Below, one piece after another: positions 42,185 through 51,194 of a stretch of 64,000 nucleotides of DNA. The stretch's first letter is position 1. Every line of letters begins with the position of its first letter. The notes under the pieces were generated by a model. That model saw only the letters and a list, made by a program, of their open reading frames with translations. It did not search any database and was not told the DNA's origin. A program made the position numbers and the translations under genes. Origin of the DNA: Diaphorobacter sp. HDW4B (GTDB lineage Bacteria > Pseudomonadota > Gammaproteobacteria > Burkholderiales > Burkholderiaceae_C); NCBI RefSeq assembly GCF_011305535.1, contig NZ_CP049905.1:2449501-2513500 (forward strand), read 5' to 3'.

Positions 42185-42642
42185 CGCAGCTGCAAAAACA
42201 CGCCATCGCAACCAAGCCGGTCCACTGGCCCGTGGCGATCGGCGTGGCCGCCGAGCGTGCCGGTGTCTCGGCACGCATGGTGCGCCACTATGAATCGCTG
42301 GGCCTGCTGCCCGAAGTGGCGCGCACCGACAGCGGCTACCGCCAGTACACCGAAGCCGACGTCCACACCCTGCGCTTCATCCGCCGCTCGCGCGATCTCG
42401 GCTTCTCGATGGAAGAAATCGCCACCCTGCTCGGCCTGTGGAAAGACAAGGAACGCGCCAGCGCCCAAGTCAAGAAAGTGGCCCAGGCCCACATCGCCAA
42501 CCTCGAAGAACGCATCGCCGCCATGCAAGCCATCCAGCGCAGCCTGCAGTCCCTGGTTCACTGCTGCCACGGCGACGACCGCCCCGATTGCCCGATCCTG
42601 GATGATCTGGCGAGCCCGCCGGAAGCGCTGCACAAGCACTGA
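42181..42642 (+). CDS. cueR: MerR-family copper regulator CueR
   Basis: A 153-residue MerR protein: the N-terminal HTH (VAIGVAAERAGVSARMVRHYESLGLLPEVAR), a coiled-coil dimer helix and the metal-binding Cys pair in CCHGDDRPDCPIL. The second Cys pair fits CueR-type Cu(I)/Ag(I) sensors. Coupled to copZ (ATGA). It probably controls copZ and perhaps copA. Confidence 0.9.
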   Translation: MTQLQKHAIATKPVHWPVAIGVAAERAGVSARMVRHYESLGLLPEVARTDSGYRQYTEADVHTLRFIRRSRDLGFSMEEIATLLGLWKDKERASAQVKKVAQAHIANLEERIAAMQAIQRSLQSLVHCCHGDDRPDCPILDDLASPPEALHKH

Positions 42643-42657
42643 ACGAACGCCCCCGCC

Positions 42658-43590
42658 TCAATCCAACGGCAACAACCCCCTCTCCACCTCCCCGATCACC
42701 CCGCGCAATTGCTCGATGAAGTAGCGCGTGGCGGGGCCCAGCACGCGGTCGCGGCGGTGCATCAGGCCAATGTTTCTGCGGGCGTTCGGGGCGGAGATCG
42801 GGCGGGCGACGAGTCCATCGAGGTTCAATTCGGGCAAAGCCAATCTCGGCAGCAGCGCGACGCCCAGACCCTGTCTCGCCATCGATGCTGCCGTGATGAT
42901 GTGCGTGACGTCATATCGCGGCGCCACGGACTCGGCCGAGGCTATGCCCGTCTGCAGGCCCTGATCGAACTGCTGGCGTGCGTTGGAGCCCTGCGCGAGC
43001 AGCACCAGGTCGTGTGCCAGCAGCTGTTCCCAGCGGATGCGTTTTCGCTTTTCGAGCGGATGCCCGTGCGAAAAAATGGCGTAGTAGCCATCGGTCAGCA
43101 AGGGCTCGAAATGCAGATCCGACGCGGCTTCCGACAGTGGGCCGATGGCGCATTCGACCTGATTGGTGCGCAGCATCTGCAGCAGCTCGTCGGTGTGCGC
43201 CTCGATCACCCGCGCCTGCAATGCGGGATGTGCCACGCGCAGTTTGGCCAATGCATGCGGCACCAGACCAAACGCGGCAGAAGGCAAGGCTGCCACGATC
43301 ACCGTTCCGCGCCGCGCGGCCGAGAGATCGAGCGCGCTGCGATAGGCCTCTTCCACGTCGGACACCGGGCGCTGGATGCGCAGCAGAAACTCCTCGCCCG
43401 CCTCGGTCAACGTGACATTGCGCGTGGATCGCTCCAGCAGCTTCAGGCCCAGCGTGTCTTCCAGATCCTGAATCAGCGCCGAAAGCGAGGGCTGCGTCAC
43501 GCCCAGAGCGCCTGCGGCATGGGTGAACGAGCGGCTTTCGGCCACCAGCAGGAAGGCTTTCACCGCGCGATATTTGATATTCATAGCCAT
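42658..43590 (-). CDS. LysR-family regulator
   Basis: A 310-residue LysR protein with the winged-helix AFLLVAESRSFTHAAGALGVTQPSLSALIQDLEDTLGLKLLER, followed by a ligand-binding domain. It is divergent from the Bug receptor and 2-hydroxyacid dehydrogenase genes, which it probably regulates. The start may be the ATG at 43590 or 43584. Confidence 0.92.
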   Translation of the reverse strand: MAMNIKYRAVKAFLLVAESRSFTHAAGALGVTQPSLSALIQDLEDTLGLKLLERSTRNVTLTEAGEEFLLRIQRPVSDVEEAYRSALDLSAARRGTVIVAALPSAAFGLVPHALAKLRVAHPALQARVIEAHTDELLQMLRTNQVECAIGPLSEAASDLHFEPLLTDGYYAIFSHGHPLEKRKRIRWEQLLAHDLVLLAQGSNARQQFDQGLQTGIASAESVAPRYDVTHIITAASMARQGLGVALLPRLALPELNLDGLVARPISAPNARRNIGLMHRRDRVLGPATRYFIEQLRGVIGEVERGLLPLD

Positions 43591-43606
43591 AAGCGATAAA
43601 TCTACG

Positions 43607-43622
43607 ACAAATATCGATTTGT
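43607..43622. promoter_or_regulatory. Candidate LysR-type operator between the divergent genes
   Basis: ACAAATATCGATTTGT has 6-bp inverted arms (ACAAAT/ATTTGT) and lies between the divergent LysR and receptor genes. Confidence 0.55.
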
Positions 43623-43716
43623 GTTTATGAGTTGAAGCCGCTCCAATCGAATTCAAAAAAAGAACACCGCCCAAAAGAACGCCACCCATTTATTCGAAAA
43701 ATTCTGGAGACTTCCC

Positions 43717-44703
43717 ATGAACACTCGCCGTTCGTCCCTGCGCGTGCTGCTGGCCGCGCTTGCCTGCACCGCCACCCTCGCCCCCGTCACTTCCGCCCTT
43801 GCGCAAAGCTACCCCACCAAGCCCGTGCGCATGGTCGTGCCCTATCCACCGGGCGGTGCCACCGATGTGATTGGCCGCATGATTGCCGACAAGCTCGGCA
43901 CGCAATGGGGACAGGCCGTGATCGTGGACAACCGCGCAGGCGCAGGAACGACGGTGGGCGCTGAAAACGTGGCCAAGTCGGCTCCGGACGGCTACACGCT
44001 GTTCGAGACCACCGCCACGCACACCATCAGCGCCAGCCTCTACCCCAAGCTGAACTACGACCCGATCAAGGACTTCACGCCGATCACGCTCACGGCCACG
44101 ATTCCGTTGGTGCTCGTCACCGGCCCCAAGGTACCCGCCAAGAATCTGGACGAGCTGCTCAAGTGGATCAAGTCGCAGCCCGGCGGTGCCAGCATCGGCT
44201 CGCCAGGCAATGGCAGCGTGCAACATCTGACGGGTGAACTGTTCAAGACCAAGGCCGGCGTCAACACCGTGCACGTGCCCTACAAAGGCGCAGCACCGAT
44301 GATCACCGACCTGCTCGGCGGCCAGGTGGACATGGCCTTTGCCACGCTCTCCGAGGTGACCAGCTACATCAAGTCCGGCAAGCTGCGCGCCATCGGCCTT
44401 GCGCACGACAAGCGCATGTCCGCCGTGCCGGACGTGCCCACCTTCGGCGAGCAAGGCATGAAGGGCTTTGTCGGCGCGACCTGGTTCGGCACGTTTGCGC
44501 CGGCCAAGCTGCCTGCGGAACTGCGTGACCGCATCACCAAGGACATCCAGGCCATCGTCGCCACACCCGAGATGACCAAGAAGCTCGAAGACATGGGCGC
44601 GGAAGTGAACAACCTTGGCTCGCAGGACTTCTCCAAGCTCATCGACGCCGAAGCCAAGCGCTGGGCAGAAGCGGTGAAGATCTCGGGCGCAAAGGTCGAG
44701 TGA
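43717..44703 (+). CDS. Bug-type periplasmic receptor of a tripartite tricarboxylate transporter
   Basis: A 328-residue protein with signal peptide (ends SALAQ), then SYPTKPVRMVVPYPPGGATDVIGRMIAD and VNTVHVPYKGAAPMITDLLGGQVDM, the TctC/Bug signature. It is co-transcribed with the 2-hydroxyacid dehydrogenase gene by a GTGA overlap. It probably binds a hydroxy- or keto-acid. Confidence 0.92.
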   Translation: MNTRRSSLRVLLAALACTATLAPVTSALAQSYPTKPVRMVVPYPPGGATDVIGRMIADKLGTQWGQAVIVDNRAGAGTTVGAENVAKSAPDGYTLFETTATHTISASLYPKLNYDPIKDFTPITLTATIPLVLVTGPKVPAKNLDELLKWIKSQPGGASIGSPGNGSVQHLTGELFKTKAGVNTVHVPYKGAAPMITDLLGGQVDMAFATLSEVTSYIKSGKLRAIGLAHDKRMSAVPDVPTFGEQGMKGFVGATWFGTFAPAKLPAELRDRITKDIQAIVATPEMTKKLEDMGAEVNNLGSQDFSKLIDAEAKRWAEAVKISGAKVE

Positions 44704-45641
44704 GCACGCATATCGCTCGCGTCGCGCAGTGGGCCCCGGTCGGCGAGCATGCAGACCAGCAACTGCGCGAGCAATTGTCCGCGCCCGCCTTGTGGACTGT
44801 GGACAAGTCCTGGTTCGACGCGCATGCGGCGGAAGTGGAACTGCTCGTCACCACCGTGCGCGCAGGCTGCAGCGCCGACACCATGGCGCGATTTCCCAAT
44901 CTGCGCGGCATCTGCAGCTGGGGCGCGGGCTTCGACACCATCGACATCGCGGCGGCCAAGGCGCGCGGCATCCAAGTCAGCAACACGCCCGGCGTGCTCG
45001 ACGCCTGCGTGGCCGACATGGCCTGGGCGCTGATGCTCGCCAGCGCCCGCCGCGTTGCCGAGGGCGATCGCTATGTGCGCGCCGACCAGTGGAAGAAACT
45101 CGGCGAGTTTCCTTTGAGTCTGCGCGTCTCAGGCAAGCGCCTGGGCATCGTCGGCATGGGCAACATCGGCCAGGCGATTGCACGGCGCGGCCACGGCTTC
45201 GACATGCAGGTGCGCTACACCGCACGCAGCGCCAAACCGCTACTGCCCTACGGCTTCGAGCCCGATCTCAGCGCACTCGCCAAATGGGCTGATTTTCTGG
45301 TGCTGGCCTGCGTCGGCGGCGCGTCCACCTTCCACATCGTCAACGCCGAAGTGCTCAAGGCACTGGGGCCACAAGGCATTCTGGTCAACATCGCGCGTGG
45401 CTCGGTGGTCGACCAAACCGCGCTGATCGACGCATTGGTCCACAGGACCATTGCCGGAGCGGGTCTCGACGTGCTGGAAAACGAACCGGGCGCACCGCAA
45501 GTGCTGCGCGATCTGCCCAATGTCGTCTTCACCCCGCACATGGGCAGCGCCACCGTCGACACCCGGCTCGACATGCAGAACTGTGTGCTGGCCAACGTGG
45601 CGGAATTTCTGCGCTCAGGGACGATGCTCCATCCAATCTGA
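44700..45641 (+). CDS. D-2-hydroxyacid dehydrogenase
   Basis: A 313-residue NAD-binding oxidoreductase: GKRLGIVGMGNIGQAIARRGHGFDMQV (Rossmann loop) and the VNIARGSVVDQTALIDALV helix; catalytic Arg, Glu and His are found in these and ENEPGAP and FTPHMGSAT. It reduces 2-keto acids (glyoxylate, hydroxypyruvate or similar). The GTG start overlaps the receptor stop. Confidence 0.92.
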   Translation: MSTHIARVAQWAPVGEHADQQLREQLSAPALWTVDKSWFDAHAAEVELLVTTVRAGCSADTMARFPNLRGICSWGAGFDTIDIAAAKARGIQVSNTPGVLDACVADMAWALMLASARRVAEGDRYVRADQWKKLGEFPLSLRVSGKRLGIVGMGNIGQAIARRGHGFDMQVRYTARSAKPLLPYGFEPDLSALAKWADFLVLACVGGASTFHIVNAEVLKALGPQGILVNIARGSVVDQTALIDALVHRTIAGAGLDVLENEPGAPQVLRDLPNVVFTPHMGSATVDTRLDMQNCVLANVAEFLRSGTMLHPI

Positions 45642-45701
45642 GTCAGATCTGCTCAAATTTTGAACACCACCGAAAAAACTGCTTAAAAAACAAGCACAAC
45701 A

Positions 45702-45733
45702 AAAAAGGGAGCGTCATGTGGCGCTCCCTTTTT
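45702..45733. terminator. Bidirectional terminator between the dehydrogenase and DUF3297 genes
   Basis: AAAAAGGGAGCG and CGCTCCCTTTTT form a perfect 12-bp stem around an 8-nt loop, with T-tracts on both strands. Confidence 0.88.
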
Positions 45734-45775
45734 CATGGGCCAACCACCAGGGTTGACCAAAAAACAGGCAATCGA

Positions 45776-46033
45776 TCAAGCCGCAGCGGGCTTGACGAAG
45801 GCCTCGACCTTGCCCTTCAGGGTGATCAGCAGGGGGCGGCCCTTGCGATCCAGAGTCTTGCCGGCGGGAACCTTGATCCAGCCCTCGCTCACGCAGTATT
45901 CCTCCACGTCAAAGCGCTCCTTGCCGTTGAAGGTGATGCCGATGTCCTGCTCGAAGAACTCCGGCTTGTGGTGTGGGCTGCGGGGGTCGATGGACAGGCG
46001 GTCGGGCAGTTGGGGCGTTGCAGAGTCGGTCAC
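45776..46033 (-). CDS. DUF3297-family protein
   Basis: An 85-residue protein with LPDRLSIDPRSPHH, GITFNGKERFDVEEYCVSEGWIKVPAG and ITLKGKVEAF, all hallmarks of DUF3297. Function is unknown. It is leftward and convergent to the dehydrogenase gene. Confidence 0.85.
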   Translation of the reverse strand: MTDSATPQLPDRLSIDPRSPHHKPEFFEQDIGITFNGKERFDVEEYCVSEGWIKVPAGKTLDRKGRPLLITLKGKVEAFVKPAAA

Positions 46034-46176
46034 GGTGCGTTATCTCGTTGTTCGAAAAGCCCACATTGTCCCGCAAACCACCGCGAATGCCCGCTGCGGG
46101 CCCTCTTGCGCGCTGAAAACAGCAGTTGTCCAAGGCCCTATTTTTGCTGTGACAAAGCCATTTTCATCAGCTTCAA

Positions 46177-46197
46177 TAGCTATTGTTTAAATAGCTA
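46177..46197. repeat. Short inverted repeat
   Basis: TAGCTATT and AATAGCTA with a 5-bp spacer in an AT-rich stretch, part of the origin-like region's left flank. Similar sequences are common between genes in this family. Confidence 0.6.
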
Positions 46198-46250
46198 AAA
46201 CAATAACATTCACGAGACTTATATCGTGTTTTCATGGGAAATACCCCATC

Positions 46251-46606
46251 TGTGGATAACATTGAGGAGCAAGCAAGAACAACCCAACACTTATTCACAG
46301 GCTGATGAACTTCGCCGGATTTGTCCCCATTTGCGATGCAGTGTCAGCCGGGTCGGGTCCACATGCTTGTTTTTTCAACAACTCTTTGATATCAAAAACA
46401 AAAGACAACTTATCCACAGTTTGCCCGCTTCCCTATTACTACTAACATTCTTAAATAACATCAATAAAGAAGAAGACAGGGAGAACTTTGGAAAGAAGCC
46501 GCGCTGAAAAATTGGAGAGTTCGATGGATGAAAACTTCGAATCAGATGGCTTTATCCCCATGGCTCTGGAGATTTCCTGTGGATAACCATGGATATCTCT
46601 GGATAA
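46251..46606. other. Origin-like segment A: DnaA boxes, GC-containing linker, DnaA-trios
   Basis: Four exact DnaA boxes (TTATNCACA): 46251-46259 (minus), 46291-46299 (plus), 46410-46418 (plus), 46578-46586 (minus), and one near-match at 46598. After the third box come GTTTGCCCGCTTCC and then CTATTACTACTAAC (46433-46446), DnaA-trio repeats, and then an AT-rich TTCTTAAATAAC. This is the arrangement of the basal unwinding system. The gene-free gap 46034-46755 holds this, a terminator and an AT-rich stretch. dnaA is not in the window. Confidence 0.7.
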
Positions 46607-46615
46607 CTTTCGAAA

Positions 46616-46651
46616 AAAATAAAAAAAGCCGCTTTGGCTTTGCCAAAGCGG
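46616..46651 (-). terminator. Rho-independent terminator of the SpmAB-like gene
   Basis: GCCGCTTTGGC and GCCAAAGCGGC form an 11-bp stem around TTT; on the minus strand a T-run follows. It is the end of the leftward gene at 46756. Confidence 0.88.
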
Positions 46652-46755
46652 CGAGGTAGAACGAAAAGAAGGAGCGAAACAGAAGCCGTTTCTTTCGGCC
46701 GGATGGCGCTTGGCCCGGTCCGTGAGACCGGTTTTCCGGCCGCTCAGCGCATAAA

Positions 46756-48009
46756 TCAGCGCAGCATGGCGTACCCCACCCCGATGGCGGCGATCAGGCC
46801 CACAGCGTCCGCAAACAGGGCACAGGCGAGCGCGTGACGGCTGTAGCGCACCCCCACGCTGCCGAAGTACACGGCCAGCACGTAGAACGTGGTTTCGGTC
46901 GATCCCTGGACAATCGCGGCCAGACGGCCCACAAAGCTGTCTACACCGTAGGTCTGCAGCACGTCAATCATCAAGCCGCGCGCTCCGGCTCCGGACAGCA
47001 CCTTCATCAGGCCAACCGGCAACGCGGGCAGAAAATCCGTGTTCATGCCGAGCGCACTGACCACCGCGCCAATGCCAGCGAGAAGCGCGTCCATACAGCC
47101 CGCCGCACGGAACACGCCGATGGCCACCAGAATCGCGATCAGGTAGGGAATGATCTGCACCGCCACGCCAAAGCCTTCCTTCGCGCCGTCGATGAACGCG
47201 TCGTAGACATTGATCCGCCGCCAGGCACCGACCAGCAAAAACAGCATCACCACGCCCAGAATCACCGCCGCGCCGATGGCTCCGGCGATCTTCGCGGCCT
47301 GTTCGGCTGGCAACTGCGCCAGCGCGGCCACCGCGGCGGCCAGCAGACAGCCCGTGATCAGCACCGGCAGCAACAGCCTGGCCTTCCAGATCGGCAAGCG
47401 CTGGCAGACCGCCACGGCCAGCACACCGGCGAGCAGCGAGATGAAGGTGACGATCAGCGTGGGCAGAAAGATGTCGGCCGCGTTGAAGTTCGCGCCCAGG
47501 CCCTGCTTGAGCGCCACGCTCTGGCGGATGGCGATCACCGAGGTGGGAATCAGCGTCAGCCCCGCAGTGTTCATCACCACAAACATGATCTGCGCGTTGC
47601 TTGCGGTCTCGGGCTTTTCGGTGTTGAGCGACTGCAGCTCGCGCATGGCCTTGAGACCCAGCGGCGTGGCGGCGTTGTCGAGACCCAGCAGATTGGCCGA
47701 GATGTTCATCGTCATCGCGCCCTGCGCCGGGTGGCCATTCGGCACGCCGGGAAACAGCCGCGTGAGCACGGGGCTGGCGATGCGGGCCAGCAGCTCGATC
47801 ATTCCGGCTTTTTCGCCCACGCGCATCAGCCCCAGCCACAGACACATGATGCCGACCAGGCCCAATGAAATTTCAAACCCGGAGCGCGCGCCATCGAACA
47901 TCGCCGTGAGCAATGCCTGAAAGATCCCGTCGTCGCCGGTACACCACCGCCAGACAGCGGTGAAAAATGCGGTTGTGAAAAAACCGATCCAGACCCAGTT
48001 GAGTGCCAT
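46756..48009 (-). CDS. Fused SpmA-SpmB-type nucleoside-recognition membrane protein
   Basis: A 417-residue integral membrane protein with about ten segments; the first half has the SpmA signature (MALNWVWIGFF, MNISANLLGLDNAATPLGLKAMREL) and the second half the SpmB signature (ILVAIGVFRAAG, VQGSTETTFYVLAVYFGSVGV). In Bacillus the two proteins serve spore maturation; in Gram-negative bacteria the function is unknown, perhaps transport. Start at 48009. Confidence 0.85.
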   Translation of the reverse strand: MALNWVWIGFFTTAFFTAVWRWCTGDDGIFQALLTAMFDGARSGFEISLGLVGIMCLWLGLMRVGEKAGMIELLARIASPVLTRLFPGVPNGHPAQGAMTMNISANLLGLDNAATPLGLKAMRELQSLNTEKPETASNAQIMFVVMNTAGLTLIPTSVIAIRQSVALKQGLGANFNAADIFLPTLIVTFISLLAGVLAVAVCQRLPIWKARLLLPVLITGCLLAAAVAALAQLPAEQAAKIAGAIGAAVILGVVMLFLLVGAWRRINVYDAFIDGAKEGFGVAVQIIPYLIAILVAIGVFRAAGCMDALLAGIGAVVSALGMNTDFLPALPVGLMKVLSGAGARGLMIDVLQTYGVDSFVGRLAAIVQGSTETTFYVLAVYFGSVGVRYSRHALACALFADAVGLIAAIGVGYAMLR

Positions 48010-48076
48010 GCCGCGATGGTAGCGTTTCGGGGGCATGTCGCTCGCGGGCGGCCCAACTCGTGGCAGACTGCGCGCC

Positions 48077-48724
48077 ATGTCCGAACCCACGTTGCTTGTT
48101 GCCGATGACCACCCGCTGTTTCGTGCGGCGCTGATCCATGTGCTGCATGAACGCTTCGCGCAGTTTTCCACACTCGAAGCCGCCAGCGCCCAGACGCTGG
48201 GCACGGCGCTGGCCGAGCACCCGGAAATCGAACTCGTGCTGCTGGATCTGGCCATGCCCGGCGCGCGCGGTTTTTCGTCGCTTTTGCATGTGCGTGGGGA
48301 ATATCCACAGGTGCCCGTGGTGGTGATCTCGTCGAACGAACATCCGCGCGTGATTCGCCGCGCGCAGCAGTTCGGCGCGGCGGGCTTCATCCCCAAGTCA
48401 TCGTCGGCCGACGACATGGCAGCGGCGATTCAGAACGTGCTCGATGGCGACATCTCATTTCCGCACACCGATGCCGAGAGTTCGCCCGCCGATGCGGATC
48501 TCGCCGCCAAGCTCGCGCAGCTCACTCCGCAGCAGTTCCGCGTGCTCATGTGCCTGGCCGATGGTCTGCTCAACAAGCAGATCGCGCATGAGCTGGGCCT
48601 GGCCGAAAACACCGTGAAGGTGCATGTCACGGCGATTCTCAAGAAGCTCGCGTGCTACAGCCGCACACAGGCTGCGGTGCTGGTGAAAAGTCTCGAACCC
48701 GAGAGCACGGTTCAACTCAACTGA
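48077..48724 (+). CDS. NarL/FixJ-family response regulator
   Basis: A 215-residue two-domain regulator: receiver with LVADDHPLFRAAL (acidic pair), phospho-Asp in LLDLAMPG and a Lys in FIPKSSS; then a LuxR-type HTH (LTPQQFRVLMCLADGLLNKQIAHELGLAENTVKVHVTAIL). It is divergent from SpmAB and ends overlapping the convergent LysR gene by 13 bp. The hybrid kinase at 51195-53852 is its nearest kinase. A start at 48035 is also possible. Confidence 0.9.
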   Translation: MSEPTLLVADDHPLFRAALIHVLHERFAQFSTLEAASAQTLGTALAEHPEIELVLLDLAMPGARGFSSLLHVRGEYPQVPVVVISSNEHPRVIRRAQQFGAAGFIPKSSSADDMAAAIQNVLDGDISFPHTDAESSPADADLAAKLAQLTPQQFRVLMCLADGLLNKQIAHELGLAENTVKVHVTAILKKLACYSRTQAAVLVKSLEPESTVQLN

Positions 48725-49569
48725 TCGACCAGCAGATCGCGCACCTCGCGCACGATGCGCTCGTCCGAGCGTCGCGCGGGCAGCATCTGAAAACTCACCG
48801 AGCCCAGCGCAGGCAACTTCGCCACGCGCGCGGGCACCACGTCCACGCCCTCGCACAAAGCCGATTCGTTCAGGCACGCAAACCCAAGCCCTGCGGCGAG
48901 TGCCGACTGCATGCCGCGCACGCCTGAAGCCACATGCACGACGGTGAACGGCACGCTCCTGTGGACAAGTGTCTTCTCGGCCAGCAAGCGCAGTGAGCAA
49001 CCTTCGGTGAGCGTGATGAGCGGCAGCGTCGCGCCCTTGGTCGGCAAGCGTCCGGGCGCGGCCATCCAGCGCAGTGGTTCGGTGCGCAGCAGATGCGCAC
49101 GCGCACTGGTCTTGCCATCGGCGCGCATGGTGATGGCGATGTCGAGCTGGCCAGCCGCGTGCGCGCTCTCCACTTCGCGGCTTTTGCCCATCGTCACGCA
49201 CAGCCGCACGCCGGGATGCTGCTGCGCCAGTCGCGCGAGCAGATTCGTCACCTCGGACGGGCGGAAGTAATCGGTGATGCCAAGGCGCAATTCGCCCTGC
49301 AGCGGGGCTTCATGCAGATCGCGCCAGGCCTCGTCGCTCATGGCAAGCAAGCGCTGCGCGTGGGCCAACAGAACCAACCCGGCAGCGGTCGGCTGAACGC
49401 CGCTCTTGCTGCGCACCAGCAGCAGCTTACCCGCGCGGTCTTCGAGTTTCTTCAACTGCTCGCTCGCGGCCGACTGCGACAGAAAAACTTCGAGCGCACC
49501 CGCCGTCACGCTGCCGGCTTTCACGACATGCACAAAGGTTCGGAGCTGATCGATTTCAAAGGCTTGCAT
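48712..49569 (-). CDS. LysR-family regulator
   Basis: A 285-residue LysR protein, HTH in DQLRTFVHVVKAGSVTAGALEVFLSQSAASEQLKKLEDRAGKLL, then a ligand domain. It is leftward, and upstream of it is a 273-bp gap with period-11 repeats. Its target is not known. Confidence 0.9.
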   Translation of the reverse strand: MQAFEIDQLRTFVHVVKAGSVTAGALEVFLSQSAASEQLKKLEDRAGKLLLVRSKSGVQPTAAGLVLLAHAQRLLAMSDEAWRDLHEAPLQGELRLGITDYFRPSEVTNLLARLAQQHPGVRLCVTMGKSREVESAHAAGQLDIAITMRADGKTSARAHLLRTEPLRWMAAPGRLPTKGATLPLITLTEGCSLRLLAEKTLVHRSVPFTVVHVASGVRGMQSALAAGLGFACLNESALCEGVDVVPARVAKLPALGSVSFQMLPARRSDERIVREVRDLLVDQLS

Positions 49570-49579
49570 TGCACAGGAG

Positions 49580-49670
49580 TTGCACAGATTTCACACGGTT
49601 CATGCACCGCTTTTTTCACGGTTTCTACATGACCTCTACATGGTTTTTACATGCGTTTTGCACGGGGTTC
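49580..49670. repeat. Imperfect period-11 repeats upstream of the LysR gene
   Basis: Four units of TACATGRYNTT type at 49626, 49637, 49648 and 49659 (the last diverged to TGCACGGGGTT), with looser units (TTCACGGTTTC and TGCACCGCTTT) before. The spacing is near one helical turn, which suits side-by-side protein binding. The gap 49570-49842 holds this, a near-DnaA box TTATCCACC at 49737 and no gene. Confidence 0.55.
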
Positions 49671-49842
49671 TGCAGTCGATATCCAGATGCTTGTGCGCAG
49701 ATTCTGCAACCGGTTATCCCTGCACTTGCCCGCATGTTATCCACCGAGTTTTCCGATGGATGTTAACTGATCTTCCCGTTTTGCCGATGGAAAAATGTTC
49801 TCCAAAATCCATACATCGCTTATCAACAGAGGTGTACACAAC

Positions 49843-50256
49843 ATGCCCCATATCGTTCTTCAGCTCTCAGGCCCCGTGGATGCTGCATTGGCCACGCGCA
49901 GTGTGGAAAAAGTGATCGATCTGACCTGCCGCGTGCTCGGCAAGAAGCCGGAAGTCATTTCCATACAGGTGTTGTTCACACCTTCCGAACAATGGTTCAT
50001 CGCGGGAAAGACGCTGGCGCAGACGGGCCAGAGCGCGTTTCATCTCGACATCAGCGTGACGGACGAGACCAACACCAAGGCCGAGAAGGCGCAGTTCATC
50101 CGTGAGCTGCATGCGGCCATGAAGGTGCTGCTCCCCAATCTGCATGAATGCAGCTACACGCACGTGATTGACGCGCGCGCGACGGCCTATGGATATGGCG
50201 GGCGCACGCAGGAATACCGGCACCAGCAAAGCCAAAGGGATGACATGAACAGATAG
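49843..50256 (+). CDS. 4-oxalocrotonate tautomerase-family protein
   Basis: A 137-residue protein with Pro right after the initiator Met (MPHIVLQL), the catalytic N-terminal proline of the tautomerase superfamily once Met is removed. It is longer than the 60-residue 4-OT type and fits the larger tautomerase or isomerase form. Its substrate is not known. It lies between a LysR gene and a methyltransferase gene. Confidence 0.8.
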   Translation: MPHIVLQLSGPVDAALATRSVEKVIDLTCRVLGKKPEVISIQVLFTPSEQWFIAGKTLAQTGQSAFHLDISVTDETNTKAEKAQFIRELHAAMKVLLPNLHECSYTHVIDARATAYGYGGRTQEYRHQQSQRDDMNR

Positions 50257-50339
50257 GGATACTGCCGTTGAATAGCGTGTTTCCCGGATGCCAGAATGCG
50301 TGCGGATCTCCAAATGCATTCCAACTCCAGAGGGACAAC

Positions 50340-51188
50340 ATGGCTACCCAAAACTACACATTCAGCTTGTCGAGTGGTATTGCTGCAAGCATCACACCCC
50401 GCTCGTCCGGGCGCATTCCCTATGCATCCTGTCCGTTGTGCGATGGGAAGCAGCTTGGTGATCATCGCCATGCCTCCTGTGCGCAGCACCCTATGTACAA
50501 GGCGGGGCTCAGTGATGAGATGCGCTGGATGCAGTGCGCGGATTGCAAGCACGTGTTCACGCACGGGTATTGGAACGAAGAGGCGTTGGCACGGATCTTC
50601 GGTTCAGCCAATCCGCATCAGTTGCCCGGCAACAATCCGCACGGCAGTCGCAGCATCTCGGCAAAAATGGTCGAGAAAGTGATTCGATGTCTTGGCGAGG
50701 TGCAGGGTACGTGGCTGGATGTGGGATTCGGGAACGGCGCACTGTTGGGCGCGGCGCAGGAATATGGCTTCAATGTGGTCGGTCTGGATTTGCGCGAACA
50801 GGCCGTGGAACTCATCCGGCTTGATGGAATCGAGGCACATGTCATGCTGTTCGAAAACTATCTTCCACCGGAGCCTCTGCGTGTCATTTCCATGGCGGAT
50901 GTTCTTGAGCATGTGCCCCACCCGATTCCCGTGCTGCAGCATGCACATCGCTTGCTGGCCGATGATGGGCTGCTCTTTCTCTCGATGCCCAACGATGAGT
51001 GCTACGCGTGGCGAATGCTGGATCGAACCGGGCAGAATCCGTACTGGGGCGAGTTGGAGCACTATCACAACTTCGGTCGTGAGCGGCTGTGCCAACTGTT
51101 GCGGACACAGGGTTTCGAGGCCATCGACTACGGCATCAGTGAACGCTACTACCTGTGCATGGAGGTCATTGCACGCAAGCGTGCATGA
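50340..51188 (+). CDS. SAM-dependent methyltransferase with N-terminal zinc-ribbon
   Basis: A 282-residue protein. An N-terminal CPLC ... CADC ribbon (residues about 30-75) is followed by a class I methyltransferase core: WLDVGFGNGALLGAAQEYGFNVVGLDLREQAVELIR, DVLEHVPHPI and FLSMPND. Such proteins methylate sugars, lipids or other small molecules. Start at 50340 after AGAGGGA; an in-frame ATG at 50268 is unlikely. The base composition is lower in GC than the neighbours, a weak sign of transfer. Confidence 0.85.
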   Translation: MATQNYTFSLSSGIAASITPRSSGRIPYASCPLCDGKQLGDHRHASCAQHPMYKAGLSDEMRWMQCADCKHVFTHGYWNEEALARIFGSANPHQLPGNNPHGSRSISAKMVEKVIRCLGEVQGTWLDVGFGNGALLGAAQEYGFNVVGLDLREQAVELIRLDGIEAHVMLFENYLPPEPLRVISMADVLEHVPHPIPVLQHAHRLLADDGLLFLSMPNDECYAWRMLDRTGQNPYWGELEHYHNFGRERLCQLLRTQGFEAIDYGISERYYLCMEVIARKRA

Positions 51189-51194
51189 GCCGTA

